Shown in pieces: positions 31,583 to 43,554 of a DNA stretch of 64,000 nucleotides. The notes beneath the pieces were generated by a model, which was not told where the DNA came from, ran no database searches, and saw nothing but the letters and a program-made list of their open reading frames with translations. The DNA is from Astragalus membranaceus (Eukaryota; Streptophyta; Magnoliopsida; Fabales; Fabaceae). The stretch is from positions 127,848,182-127,912,181 of the forward strand of contig CM076846.1 of assembly GCA_039519185.1 (NCBI GenBank), written 5' to 3'. Each line of letters begins with the position of its first letter. The first letter of the stretch is position 1. The position numbers were made by a program, and so were the translations under genes.

Positions 31583-33152
31583 GACGCGAACTGGTTCCGT
31601 CGCGACGCGAAAAGTGACAGAAAGTTTTGCGTTGCAAAAATAAGGGAGGTCGCGACGCGATGGGAGGCAGAAATGGCTGGAAACAGCATTTCGAACACCC
31701 GTTTTGTACCGTTTCGCTTTTTATTCGACCCCGAGACTTTCTATGACCTCCGAGACTTAAAAATAGACATTACAATCAGCAATTCCAGTCCAATTTCCCA
31801 AGTAAATCAACAACACATAAGCATCATCATTAACATCAAACCATCACATAATTACACAATTCGAGACACGATTTTCATAAAAACGGTTTTTGACTCGAGA
31901 CTTCCGACATTACACACACACCATAACAGTCAAATTCAGTCCAGCAATCACCACATATTCAATCAACAATCAATCATCCACAATTCAATCAACAATAAAT
32001 CATCCACAATTCAATCACAATCCCTAACCAATGATCACGAAACTCAATGACTCAAAAGAACGATATTTTCATAAACGACTCGACACCGGGTTTTCATAAA
32101 GCGCGAGACCAAATTCAGAACACATAACACATAAACCATGATTCCCTAGTGAGTATAGAACTCACCTATAGCAATGAGAATCTCTCACAACACCGAGACT
32201 TTGACTGAAATTCCACGGACCAAGGACACACGAACTTTCCTCGAACTTGCTCACAACACGAACTCAACAACTCGAACCGATCGGTCAGCAACCAAAACTC
32301 AAAGTTCAGCAACCACTAACCCTTTCTAAGTTGTACTAGATCACAAAGTAGGTTCTGGAATTTCTAAGAAACTGAAGTAGAGATCCCCTAACAGCTCCAA
32401 ATGGTCACACGTTGGACATGCAACCTAGGATAACACATTCCCATGAACCTTGAAGCTTGGACAGCACCCAAACTGAATCGTTGCTACTGAAACTATTTTC
32501 CCCAGCTACTCTACTGGACTACAAGGTGGCTTGAAGGTGCTCTAGCAACTGATTACAAGTTCAGCTACAACATGCAAGTGAGGTTCCATTTTCTGCTCTA
32601 CATGAGCTTTGAGGGTTGTCCATGGCAGCTGAAAGGAGAAGGTGGTTCTCTGTTTGAAAAGGGTATCAATGGAAAGAGGAAGATGAGATGAATTCAGGGC
32701 TGGTATTGGTTTCTACATGCATTCAGGATCCATTCCCCTCTCCTCTCTTCTCTCCTCTCGCGACCCTCTTCTTTTCTCCCCTCTCAATGCTTATGATTTC
32801 AGTTTCTGAAAAATGAATGAATTGAAGGGAGGGTGCTGGGTGTTTGGCTCAGCTGGGCATACAAAAAAATAAGTAGGGAATTTACTGTTTTACCCTTCAG
32901 CTAATTCCCCCACTTATCCTAACTATCACCTAACATAATGAAATTTAAACTAACCCAACAACTAAACACATAAGTATAACAAATCACTAAATCAATTATT
33001 TCACATGCAATGACAACTCATTTATTCAAAACATCACACATGACAAGAATATTCGATTAGGACTTCTAGCCATTCAACTAATTCATTACCTAATCCGTGA
33101 CCGTAATCCTAATATTGATCGACGAAACTTTTAAAAATCCGGGGATGTTACA
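31583..33152 (-). repeat. Gypsy LTR fragment G (minus strand)
   Basis: On the minus strand it starts TGTAACATCCCCGG at 33152 and resembles the D and F LTRs: the inverted form of the 'CACTAGGGAAT' phrase appears at 32140-32160, as at 38450 in D. It is cut at 31582 by Ogre-P, which inserted in a GTCGCGACGCG-containing stretch. No coding sequence. The 167-aa plus-strand frame 31547-32050 starts inside the Ogre LTR and crosses the boundary, so it is not a gene. Confidence 0.75.
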
Positions 33153-33363
33153 TTGGGTATTCTAGAATACCTAGCATTATATCTTGGATTATCCTAAGCC
33201 ACAAATAAGATTAAAAGACAGATATGAACACGAACAGTTCATAAGACAAGGTTAACTCACAGACAAGGAAAACACCGAGAGAGGAACAGTGAGGGGTACG
33301 AAGAACTCATTGAGATTTGTAATCTCATTATATGTTTATGTGGTGTTTTTCAGATTCATAGGG
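33153..33363 (+). other. Old gypsy LTR-like sequence, left half (continues at 59721)
   Basis: Joined to 59726-59883 once Ogre-M is removed, it reads GTGTTTTTCAGATTCATAGGGTAAAGG, similar in layout to the late part of the D LTR (TTGTTTTTCAGTGTTACAGG near 39748). The last five bases, TAGGG (33359-33363), are the Ogre-M target duplication. No gene seen. Confidence 0.5.
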
Positions 33364-36300
33364 TGTCGTACCCCGAAAAATCGTTGGAGGGATTTTTCTA
33401 CGCACAACGGGATTTTCGAGTCGCCACCAATATTTTTTAAAGGTAAAACATCGAAAAAACCTTTTTTGGAAAGCAATGGTCTTTGGAAGCAATAGATTTG
33501 GGTTCGGGGGTCTAAGTACGTATGGGGAAGGTATTAGCACCCCATAACGTCCCTTCAAAGAAGTGTTACCTTAATTAAATATGTGATTTGCAAAGTTGAT
33601 TCGGAAAAATGCTTTGTTTTTACCTCTTTTGTTGATGATTGATTTAATGAAAAATCTTTAGTTTTCGCGCTTGACGGGGAGTATCCGCTCCTACGTATCT
33701 CCTGGTGCGATGGAGAATTCAAAGCAACGTAGTTCTTGTTTTTGAAAAATGTTTTATTTTGGAAAAGTGTTTGGTTTTTGAAAGGAAAAATGTTTTGGGT
33801 TTGTTGTGCTTGACGGAGAGTATCCGCTCCTACGTATCTCCCGGTGCGATGGAGAATTCAAAGCAACGTAGTTCTGGGTTTTCTAGAAAAAGGTTTTTGT
33901 TTTTTACCTTGTTTAATTGTGAAAATTGAGCTTTCATGATGATCAATTGAGCTAAGGCTCCAAGTGACCACCATTAGCACTCCGTTGTTAATAATCATGC
34001 AAGCAAAGGCTTCGCAAGACTACTAACAAAGTTTTTGATTTAGTGAAAATCTTTAGGAAAATTAGGCATTCATGATGATCAATTGAGCAAAGGCTCCAAG
34101 TGATCGCCACTAGTACCTCATTGTTAATAATCATGCAAGCAAAGGCTTCGCAAGACTACTAACAAAGTTTGATTTTGAAGAGTTTTCGCAATTGGATTGA
34201 TTCTTGTTTAGGGAATGATTTTGATGCTTGAAAAAGCTTTTGATTGAAAGTGGACCTAGACTACACACATTATGACACGATACATAGATAGGCAAGGAAT
34301 GAACCCAAGTTGAACATTTTGGCAAAAATGCATGAATAGGCAAGAAAATGAACCTAAGTTGCACATCTTATTGAAGATGCTAGGCAATGGGATGAACCTA
34401 GCAAGGCATTTATGACACAATATGTGAATAGGCAAAGGCATTTCAAAGCACAAGTGATATCAAACTTCTAATGAATCACTTGCAAAACCCTAAGGATTTC
34501 ACATCAACATTAGACATAAGCACCCATGTGGTATCCTTTTGATGTCATCAATGTCTAATACGTTTCTTCAATCAACCACATGGAAGGAATAAATTAAAAG
34601 GGGCATTTGCCTCATGCAAGATCATAGGCAAGTCTTAAGACTAAATTGACAAGTTTAGGCAATTAGGGTGTTGAATCCCTTTAGGTAATCTTTGACACTT
34701 GGGATATGCACAAGTGCATAGGTGTCAAATCCTCTTACCAAATCGTCAACACAAAACCAAAAATTGTTTCAAAACAATTACTTATTTGCAAGACCAAAAG
34801 CATTTCAAAATGATTTATAAGTTGTTTTTGGTAATCAAACAATTGGTAAGGAAAGGAAACCTAAATTTGCATTCTTGTTCACTAGGAATCACAAAAGAAA
34901 TTGAATCCTCTTAGGCAATCCTCAACACTTAAAGTGTGCATCAAAGCACAAGTGAGAGTCCTCTTGCCATTCATCAACATTGGGCGTGATTTGCAAGAAA
35001 TTCATGAGAACAACAAGTTTTAAGCAAACAAACATCATAATCAAGGTTCAATTCCAAGTAATTGCAAGATTAGACAACCAACACATCAAAAATCTCATAA
35101 ACCCTAATTTCTTTGAAACATGCGAAACTAACATAAACCCTAAATCTCATTTTATTCATGGAAACACAAGATAATGCAAGAGAACAACATAGATTAAACT
35201 TTTGGCAAGGATTCACATGATCAAGCAAAGAAATGCATAACAATCACACAAACCCTAATTTTCCTCTAATATGCGAAATGAAATAAGCTTCAAATCATCA
35301 TTTTATTCATGAAAACAACAAGAAATGAGTGAAATAACAACAACACACAATTTATTCTAAAGGAGAGAAGCATTCCAAGCACCCAAGCCTCCCAAAGTGT
35401 TTGTCAAGATACTTGAAATACATCTCCCACTCAACAACAGCAACTATGTTAACATTATGACATTAAAATGCAATGGGATGCCAAAATGAAGTGATGATTT
35501 ACATCTTTGATGCTAAAATTGGAAGATGATGCTAGGTTTTAAAGTATACCTCAACTCCAAGCTAGAATAAGGAAGGAAATGATATGAATGAATGCAAAAC
35601 CCCTTTAATCTACTCTTCAATCTACAACTTTGAACTTGATCCTTGAATTTGAAGGTGAATCTTTGAGAAGAATGCAAGAAGGATGCAAGATTTAGTGTAG
35701 GAAAGGTGTTTTAATGGATGATTGAGTGAAGAAATTGAAAAAGATGAGGTGAGGGAGAGGAGGAGGTATTCGGCCAAGGAGAGCAGGAAGTAGAGGTTTT
35801 TGTGCAAAAAATGAACTTGTTTTTGTATTTTGGGAGAGTAGGCTCATATATGGTCTTGGGTGAAATTAGGGTTAAGGGTAGAATAGGAATGGGATGTTCT
35901 ATTTTAAGTAAGTTTGCAATTTCTTATGAAGGAGTGAGTGTGAGAGGATGGTGTCATTCACAAAAAAGGGGTATGAATCTACATGAGAGTGTGTGTGAAA
36001 TAGGGATGTGTATGATATGGGTGGGATTAAGGATAGTACAAGAATATTCTTAAGGAATAATTGTACAATAGAAGAGTGTGGAGGAAATTGTGGAGAGAGA
36101 GAGAGAGGGAATTCGGCTATGACAACAAAAATAGGGAGGGAAAATTGCTTCTCCTTTTTGGTCTTTTGTCTTATTGAGGACACTTTGTACTTTCTATTTG
36201 AATTTTGAAATTTTGGGCATGCAAATGATAGTGCACCTATTGAAACTGTGTCACATATTTTTGGGCACCATAAAAATATCCCTCTAATTATTCATGACAA

Positions 36301-36838
36301 TCAAAGTTGTCATTTAATAATCGGGGAATATTTAATGGTCCTTTTTCAGGTTTCTTGTGCAATAAAAATGGGAAAAATGCCTTTTAATTATTTTGAACTA
36401 GGATTTTCTTCCAAAAAAATATACGAAAATTATCCTTGATAGAATAAATTGTATTTTTCATCCTTGACTTGGTTTAGTTCAAAAATAATTAACTTGCTCT
36501 CATTTGAATGCCCACAGATATTGAAACATGCACTATTTTATTCCCTAAAATTCTCAAAAATTAATAAAAATGCTTTTTTTTTGTGCCAAAAATTAATAAC
36601 GATCAATAAATGGCATTTTTGAAGATTAAAATGCATGCCAAATGGCAAGGGAAAAAGGGAAGCTCACGCAGTTACGACTGGCGCGTGCGCGTAATTCAAA
36701 TAAAAATGCGAGATAGGGGACAAATACACATAAATGCGAAAGTCCATTAACCTACACAAATTATTAATTACCCTTATTGTTTCCATTTTTTTTGAAAAAA
36801 AAGGTTTTGACTTGGGCGGACAAAATTTGGTTATGACA
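33364..36838 (-). repeat. Ogre-M 3' LTR (3475 bp)
   Basis: On the minus strand it runs from TGTCATAACCAAATTTTG at 36838 to GGGGTACGACA at 33364. It contains two CTACGTA hairpins (about 33665-33735 and 33817-33870) where the 5' LTR has one, plus the HP1/HP2 module (33518-33565) and approximately 80-nt stems at 34672-34750 and 34905-34985. Small frames (34131-34453, 35802-36053) also occur in the other LTR and are not genes. Confidence 0.93.
33518..33565 (-). other. HP1/HP2 double hairpin, Ogre-M 3' LTR copy
   Basis: On the minus strand HP2 is ACGTTATGGGG (33540-33550) with CCCCATACGT (33518-33527): ten pairs and a one-base bulge around the loop TGCTAATACCTT. HP1 is the degraded CACTTC/GAAGGG form. 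The HP2 arms share only part of their sequence with Ogre-P, yet pair. Confidence 0.82.
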
Positions 36839-36858
36839 CCTGCCCCTCTTTATTTGGA
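36839..36858 (-). promoter_or_regulatory. Ogre-M polypurine tract
   Basis: The reverse complement reads AATAAAGAGGGGCAGG directly before the LTR start at 36838, matching the Ogre-P tract. The 36 bases up to 36894 (minus-strand ATGTCTCGGCCAATTCATAT...) match the Ogre-P sequence at about 28022-28045. Confidence 0.88.
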
Positions 36859-36894
36859 TTTTACCAAGAAATATGAATTGGCCGAGACATAATT

Positions 36895-37092
36895 CTGATT
36901 TTGCATTGAACACTAGTTCGAGTTATGTGAGAACCGACTTCATGTATTTCATGTTCTGTTATGCTTACACGTTTGATGATTTTCATCGAAGTTTAGAATG
37001 TGTTCAATATTTTAAAAAGGAAAGTCACTCTGATGTATGCCAGTAGTGCATTTCGGTAGTTTCTACAAGTTAGAAATTGTCGGGGTGTTACA
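36895..37092 (+). repeat. Element D 5' LTR remnant
   Basis: Matches the last 197 bp of the 3' LTR (from CTGATTTTGCATTGAAC) and ends TCGGGGTGTTACA, directly followed by the primer site. The start is truncated at the Ogre-M spacer. Confidence 0.9.
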
Positions 37093-37094
37093 AT

Positions 37095-37106
37095 TGGTAT
37101 CAGAGC
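37095..37106 (+). promoter_or_regulatory. Element D primer-binding site (tRNA-iMet)
   Basis: TGGTATCAGAGC two bases after the LTR end CA; a perfect initiator-Met complement. Confidence 0.93.
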
Positions 37107-37228
37107 AGTTCGACCCAGTCGGACTTAGAATCATGAGTCTCTTAAATCCTCTAAGTGTTATTCCTCTTAGTATGCTATTAGACGTTTAGCCTGATCAACT
37201 AAACACTTTGTGCATATTTCGCAGAATC

Positions 37229-37594
37229 ATGGCTGGTGGGAGTAGGAGAAGCGTCCCTGTTGATCCAAATACCGAATGGATGCGGAATGTCATCGAGACG
37301 CAGCAGAAGATGATGAACGACATGATACTCATGCATCAGCAGCAGATGCAACACATGCAACAGAATGGGCTAGCTCATGTGCCGCAGGAGGATCCCAACC
37401 AGGCTTATTCTAAGTGTGGAAAGCCTCATAGGGGAGAATGTCGCATGGGCTCAGATCATTGTTTCTATTGCAAGAAGGAAGGACACTACACTAGGGATTG
37501 CCCGGCAAAAAGGAGGAATAGAGAGGAGACGGCTGCTTCAAGAGCATTGGTGATGGATGCTCGAAAAGAGAAAGGCAAGATTGTTGATGGTTAG
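37229..37594 (+). pseudogene. Truncated gag of element D (zinc knuckle stub)
   Basis: The ATG at 37229 (MAGGSRRSVPVDPN) opens a 121-codon frame. A Gln/Met-rich N-terminus (residues 25-50) runs straight into the knuckle region: a first knuckle-like SKCGKPHRGEC whose leading Cys is Tyr-Ser context, then an intact CCHC, CFYCKKEGHYTRDC, about residues 76-89, followed by a basic tail. The whole capsid core that normally lies between these parts (over 200 residues) is missing, as is all of pol. An internally deleted Gag; it could still bind nucleic acid but not form a particle. Confidence 0.8.
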
Positions 37595-37629
37595 ACGAAA
37601 GGTATGTTCGTTTAATTTTGAGGACAAAA

Positions 37630-37649
37630 TTTCTAAAAGTTGGGGTGAT
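37630..37649 (+). promoter_or_regulatory. Element D purine-rich tract
   Basis: AAAAGTTGGGGTGAT directly before the LTR start TGTAACATCCCC at 37650. Upstream TTTTGAGGACAAAATTTC is the usual 3' end of Tekay-type elements. Confidence 0.8.
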
Positions 37650-40123
37650 TGTAACATCCCCTAATTTTTAGAAGCTTCGTTGGTCGAGTTTGGATTAGTG
37701 GTCACGAGCTAAGTATTTATCCAATTGGATAGTTAGGTATCATAATTAATTATTCTTAGTATTTATGATATATGAGGTGTTTTAAATAAATTGAATTGAA
37801 TTGGTATCTATTTAATTGATAAGTATGTGAAATGGTGTGTCTAATTAAATTAATTGTGTCAAGTGGGATTGAGTTGGGCTGAAGGAGTCATATGGAATAG
37901 GATGGGTAAGTGAGGGACAAAACTGTCTTTCTACAGGGCTTATATTTAAGCAAATTCTTCAGCTGGAAACCAACACACACACACACACTTCATTTTTTTA
38001 AAATCAGAAACTGAACCAGGGAGGGAAGGAGGAGAGGGTGCGAGAGTGAGAGAAGGGAAGAGAAGAGGGTTTTCTCAGAACTCCTTGCATGTATGATCCA
38101 TTAACATCACCAGAATTAGCTCATCTCCCCCTTTTCATTCATACCAAATTCGAAATCCCTTCCCTCTCTAAGCCAAAATCACCATTATCAATCATCGAGC
38201 TTTTCATGACCAAACAGAAACTCTGAACCTCTTGCATGTTGGAATGAGAAGCTATAATATCATTCCCTGTACCTGAATCACGAACTGGAACAGCTTAGAA
38301 ATCATTTGGGTGTTTGGGGCTTCAAAGTGCAAGCCATTGGAAGTCTGAGTTTATGTTTTGGGGGCTGTCTAGGAGCAAGTTCGTGAGTCACCGTGCTTTC
38401 TCGAAGTCTCGGTGTGATTGTTGTTTGTCTTCTAAAGGTGAGTTCTATACTCACTAGGGAATTAATTTCAGAATATTGTTCACGCTTTCTGAGTCGGTCT
38501 TCCGTTTTGTGAAAATCATCGTTAAAAACCGTTTTGTGAAAATGTCGCTTGAATGATTGAATTGCATGATTGGTTGATTGAGACTTTGATTGTTGTTGTG
38601 ATTGATTGATTGATATGTGGATTGTTTGGCTGGATAATGTTACCTTTTTGAAGGTTGATGAGTTAGGTATCGATCGGAACAGAGTTTGGACACGAAACGG
38701 ATTCGAAAAAGGGCTCGAAATGGCATTACAGCAAATCTGTGAGACAGGCACGGACCGTGCGCCCAGCGCACGGGTCGTGCGTTTCCTTCTGATTCACAGG
38801 ACTGCTGAGTGTTGATTTCGCGCACGGACCATGCGCCATCAAGCACGGGTCGTGCGTATGCTTCTGCCAACATTTTCAAAATGTGTTCAAAGCCTTCCTA
38901 ATTGATTCCAAACCCATCCTAATCCCTTCCCAATGTTATACAACAACAATATAACCGTAATTCATGGAAACTAGTTGTGTTGGATCATTGTCACGCTCAC
39001 GCTAATTTTAATAACGACCCTTGCGGTCCATGGTTTTATAAACGGCCCAATGCGGGCACATGGAATGTGTTATGGGTTTGATTGTCATGATATGATTGTG
39101 ATTGAGATAAGCGTATTCCATGGATATTGCTTTATGTGATTGATGTATTGTGCTGGACTACTTGGATTAGCATCATGATAAGTTAGGTTAGTAAGCCTTA
39201 GTAAGCCATGTGAGATCACTTAATTATAAGATTAAGTTAGTAACTAGATCACCTAATAATAAGATCATGTTAGTACAAGACTAAGTCAAGTACAAGTTCA
39301 CTGTTAAGCATAAGCTCATGGTTTGATTAAGTTCATCGTTCACTGTTCACTGCTCATTGTTCATGTATTTATATTATACACCATGTTAGGGTGACGACCC
39401 TAGTTTTCACGATTAGTGTACTAAGGGCGAGGAAGTCATGATTCCTTATGACCTTAGGCCCTGTCATTGTTTGTCCCTTGGTAGTAGAAATGGCCGGGGA
39501 TCGGGTTTGCTGGTGCGTTAAAATAAAGTCACCGGTGATATGCTAAGAATCATGTCATGTCATGTGTGTGTCTTGTGTGTCGCTTAGAAGGGCCACGAGT
39601 ACACGTTATATGTTCCACGTAGTCGAATTAAAGACTACGAACTCATGAATCAAGAATAATGAATCAAGCATAACTGAACCGCAAGAGTTAGTAAGAGGTC
39701 GCGATAGAACTCACTGAGACAAGTTGTCTCACCCAATCCATGTTGTTGTTTTTCAGTGTTACAGGTAGAAGTTGGATGTGCAGGAGCAATGGTCGTGGAA
39801 CCGCTTTGTGGAGACGCTGTCGTCTATTTTGTTATGTTTATGTATTTTGGTTTCTCTCTTTTTCATAGATATTCGATTGTACGACTTGTACTTGTATTAA
39901 GTTGTAAATCGCTTCCGCAGACTTTCTGATTTTGCATTGAACACTAGTTCGAGTTATGTGAGAACCGACTTCATGTATTTCATGTTCTGTTACGCTTACA
40001 CGTTTAATGATTTTCATCGAAGTTTAGAATGTGTTCAATATTTTAAAAAGGAAAGTCACTCTGATGTATGCCAGTAGTGCATTTCGGTAGTTTCTACAAG
40101 TTAGAAATTATCGGGGTGTTACA
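37650..40123 (+). repeat. Element D 3' LTR (2474 bp)
   Basis: Starts TGTAACATCCCCTAATTTTTAG, ends TATCGGGGTGTTACA. A TATATTTAAG-type TATA word lies at about 37945, an AC repeat at 37970-37987, and GC-rich palindromes at 38748-38860. No gene is seen; the 149-aa minus-strand frame 38302-38751 is within the LTR and unsupported. Confidence 0.9.
38748..38860 (+). repeat. Paired GC-rich palindromes in the D LTR
   Basis: GCACGGACCGTGC (38748-38760) and GCACGGGTCGTGC (38768-38780), with a second pair at about 38822-38857 (GCACGGACCATGC, GCACGGGTCGTGC). GC-rich islands in otherwise AT-rich LTR; related pairs occur in G, F1 and F2. Confidence 0.85.
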
Positions 40124-41006
40124 CCTTGTACCTGCAAGTGAGATGAACAAATGCATACAATGCAAATGCCATGATTGCTTTTTGATGGGATGAATGTGAT
40201 GTGATGCAGGAGTTTCTTTTTGCTTGCATGAATTTTTTTTTGTCTATGTTTAATGAATGCAATGCATGAAATTTATTTGTTTTATTGCTCTTTTGCTTTT
40301 TTTCTTTTTTTTTCTTTTGCTGTTTCGACCAAATCGTAGGACTTGCGTTATGAGGCACGATGGTCGTCCATAATGGTGCGAGGGTCATGCTTCAGCCTTT
40401 TGAGAATTGTTTTGACGCGATCAGTACTTTTGTTTGATTCTTGTGAATTTACCTGATTGAGAGATCATTTCTTTTCTCATGATTTTCAAAAGTTTCGCAA
40501 TGATTTTAATGCTCTGATTTATGCGCATTTTCATAATTCATTTATCATCTACCATAAAACATCATTTTAAAGCACAAATGAAAAGGAAGCAATGATAAAT
40601 CAATAAGCAGACGGAGTGGAAAATTTGGACTTTTTATTCATATGGAAACCAAACGCGCAAAAGGTCGCGCCGACTGAAAAGAGTACATTGAGAATTTTTT
40701 GAAACTAAAAAAACAAGAAAAATGGACGCAACAGATCTTATGAGCGCTCTTTGTCTTTGGAGTGTTGATGCCAATCACCCATACTTATATCCTTGATCAC
40801 CCTTTTATCCAAGCTTTTGGAGGCGCTGCTTGCCTCTTTTACTTTTCTAAGTCCAACCTTTCTGACCCTAATTTTTGCTTGGACCGCTCTTTGCGAGTTT
40901 TCAGTCCACCGGGTCGCTCTTTTTGCCTAGGCCGCCCTTTCGAGTTTTCAACCTAGCGAGCTAATTCTTGCTTGGCTCATCTTTCTCTTTTTTTCTTTTA
41001 TTTTTC
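40124..41006 (-). other. Ogre-M 3' spacer next to pol
   Basis: Follows the integrase stop on the minus strand. It carries the twin hairpins at 40880-40956, a diverged counterpart of the Ogre-P spacer, and TTTTTCTTTT-rich stretches. The 89-aa frame 40119-40388 is lysine-rich low complexity. Element D replaced or deleted the rest of this spacer. Confidence 0.75.
40880..40956 (-). other. Twin hairpins just after the pol stop (Ogre-M)
   Basis: On the minus strand, hairpin 1: CTAGG, TTGAAAA, CTC, GAAA, GGG, CGG, CCTAG. Hairpin 2: TGGAC, TGAAAA, CTC, GCAAA, GAG, CG, GTCCA. Compared with Ogre-P, hairpin 2 shows two double changes that keep pairing (TGGAT/ATCCA to TGGAC/GTCCA, and CCC/GGG to CTC/GAG). 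Confidence 0.85.
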
Positions 41007-43346
41007 TCAGGCGTAATATTTCTTGACTGAATCTGAATTGACTGGGTTTCTGAGTTCTTCACCATCCATGTTGGTGAGTATCAATGCTCCTCCAGAAAAG
41101 GGTTTCTTTACCACATATGGTCCATCATAGCTAGGAGTCCATTTCCCACGGGGGTCACTCTGAATAGGCAGGATCTTCTTGAGCACAAGGTCTCCTTCGC
41201 TTAATTCTCGGGGACGAACCTTCTTGTCGAAAGCTGCATTCATCCTTTGTTGATACAACTGGCCATGACACAGGGCAGCAATTCTTTTCTCCTCAATGAG
41301 ATTCAGCTGATCCAGACGAGCCTGGACCCATTCTGCTTCTTCCAACTTGGTTTCCATCAGCACCCGTAGGGAGGGTATCTCAACTTCAATAGGGAGGACT
41401 GCTTCCGACCATTACACCAAAGAAAAAGGGGTTGCCCCGGTTGAAGTACGCACTGAGGTACGATACCCATGCAAAGCGAAAGGAAGCATCTCATGCCAAT
41501 CTTTGTAGGTTACTACCATCTTTTGCACGATCCTCTTGATATTCTTATTGGCTGCTTCGACTGCCCCATTCATCTTGGAACGGTATAGAGAAGAATTATG
41601 ATGTTGGATTTTGAAGTCCTCGCATAACTCTTTCATCATCTTACTGTTCAGGTTGCTGCCATTATCTGTGATAATCTTGTCTGGAAGCCCATAGCGACAA
41701 ACCAGATCTCTCTTTACGAACTTAGCAACCACAGAGCTAGTAATGCTGGAGTATGAAGCAGCTTCAACCCACTTGGTGAAGTAATCAATAGCGACCAGGA
41801 TGAAGCGATGCCCCATTTGATGCCTTAGGCTCGATAGGATCTATGACGTCCATGCCCCACATTGAGAATGGCCAGGATGCAGTCAGGACATTTAGGGAAG
41901 CAGGTGGCACATGAATGTGATCAGCGTAGATTTGGCACTTGTGACATCTTCTCACGAAACTATAGCAATCTGATTCCCTTCGCCACCAATAATAGCCAGC
42001 TCTTAAGATTTTTCTTGCCATAGTGTGCCCACTGGAATGAACCCCAAATGAGCCTTCATGGACTTCTTTCATGATTTTTGTTGCCTCTTCTTCTGCCACA
42101 CACCTCAAGAGGACCATATCTTAATTCCTCTTGTATAGAACTTCACCGTTCAAAAAGAAATTCCTTGACAATCTTCTGAGGGTTCTCTTGATTCTTGCAC
42201 AATAGTTTGAAGATTGGTTCACAAGTGGCAGTCAATTGGAATATGAACCTAGAGATGTAGTTCAGTCTTCCAAGGAAACCCCAAATCTCTTTTTCTGTTT
42301 TAGGAACTGGCATCTCAAGAATCGCACGCACCTTGTCTAAATCGATTTCTATCCCCTTTTGGCTGACGATGAATCCCAACAACTTTCCTGATCGTACGCC
42401 AAAGGTACACTTGGCAGGATTTAATCTGAGCTTGAATTTTCTCAACCGCTCGAAGAGCTTTTGCAAATTGACAATGTGTTCCTCATCAGTTTTAGACTTT
42501 GCGATCATATCGTCCACGTAGACCTCTATTTCTTTGTGCATCATGTCGTGAAATAATGTGACCATAGCCCTTTGATAGGTAGCACCGGCGTTCTTCAACC
42601 CGAATGGCATGACTCTGTAACAGAATGTTCCCCAAAGAGTTGTGAAAGTTGTCTTCTCCATATCCTCAGGAGCCATCTTGATCTGGTTATACCCTGAATA
42701 CCCATCCATGAAGGAGAACAGTGAATGCTGCGCCGTACTATCCACTAAGACATCAATATGGGGCAGGGGAAAATCATCTTTGGGACTAGCACGATTCGGA
42801 TCTCTGTAATCAACGCACATTCTAACTTTCCCGTCCTTTTTCGGAACCGGCACGAGGTTAGCAACCCATTGCGGATACTTGGCTACCGCTAGGAACCCGG
42901 CGTCAAACTTCTTTTTCACCTCATCTCTGATCTTTAAGGACATTTCTGGCTTCATTCTTCTCAGTTTCTGCTTTACCGGAGGACATTCTGGCTTGACCGG
43001 CAACTTATGCACCACTATGTCAGTATCTAACCCTGGCATATCCTGATAAGTCCATGCGAAGACATCAACATAGTCATGCAGGAGTTCGATTAGCTTCTTG
43101 CGCTCACTTTCCTTTATTGAAATACCCACCTTTACTTCCTTCTTACTGTCCTCTGTGCCTAGGTCAATTATCTCAACAGATTCCTCATGCGCCTGAATAA
43201 CCTTTTCCTCTTGTTCAACCATTCTCATCAATTCTGAAGGAGTTTCCCAGTCATCCTCAACATCCTCCTCAGCTTGATTAACGGGGTGATCAAAATTAAC
43301 ATATGAACCGTTGGCATCATCATTTTCAAAGATATTCATTTTAGAT
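41007..43346 (-). pseudogene. pol: Ogre-M pol: RT intact, RNase H deleted, integrase broken
   Basis: From the splice acceptor (43346) an acidic linker leads into RT with YVDD at 42509-42520 and an uninterrupted palm and fingers up to KLLCKNQ. Near 42190 a deletion with CAAGA-type microhomology removes RNase H and shifts the frame. Integrase then continues in pieces: zinc region 42117-41820, a one-base G insertion near 41810, the catalytic core to 41412 with TDNG and the E of VEAANK, a nonsense TAA near 41412 where Ogre-P has Tyr, and the C-terminal domain to the stop at 41007. Functional RT is possible; functional integrase is not. Confidence 0.9.
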
Positions 43347-43554
43347 CTGCATTTGCGGGAATAGAAAGAAATGAACAAGCAAAATAGAAACACAAGATGA
43401 AGACACATGATAATGAAAAGCAATTTTATTCATTTGAGAGTCCGAAACAACATTTTATTGATAGATGATATTCGAAGGAAAAAAGATGCATGCCCTTATG
43501 AAATATTCTAAGGCCTTGGGCGGAGCCAAAGAATTTGCATTGCAAAATCATTAC
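43347..43554 (-). other. Ogre intron between protease and RT (208 nt)
   Basis: The donor GTAATGAT begins at 43554 within the last Lys codon, so the stop TAA (43553-43551) is part of it. The acceptor CCCGCAAATGCAG ends at 43347. Joining the flanks keeps the frame (PK to SKMNIF). The donor codon and the reading-frame phase are the same as in Ogre-P, although the intron sequence differs. Confidence 0.88.

Larger units (their letters stand above)
36895..40123 (+). mobile_element. Element D: deleted Tekay-like Ty3 element inside Ogre-M
   Basis: A 198-bp remnant of the 5' LTR, primer site, 0.56-kb interior with a stub of gag, purine tract and a full 3' LTR (37650-40123). The 3' LTR end (39927-40123) repeats the 5' remnant almost exactly. 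Phrases TTGAGGACAAAATTTCTAAAAG before the LTR are typical of Tekay-type chromovirus tails. All of pol is gone. The 5' end, and any TSD there, was lost together with part of the Ogre-M spacer. Confidence 0.88.

Noticed and set aside
31547..32050. 167-aa open frame as a host gene
   Set aside because: It starts inside the Ogre-P LTR end and crosses into LTR G; it has no domain and is low-complexity Ser/Asn/His-rich.
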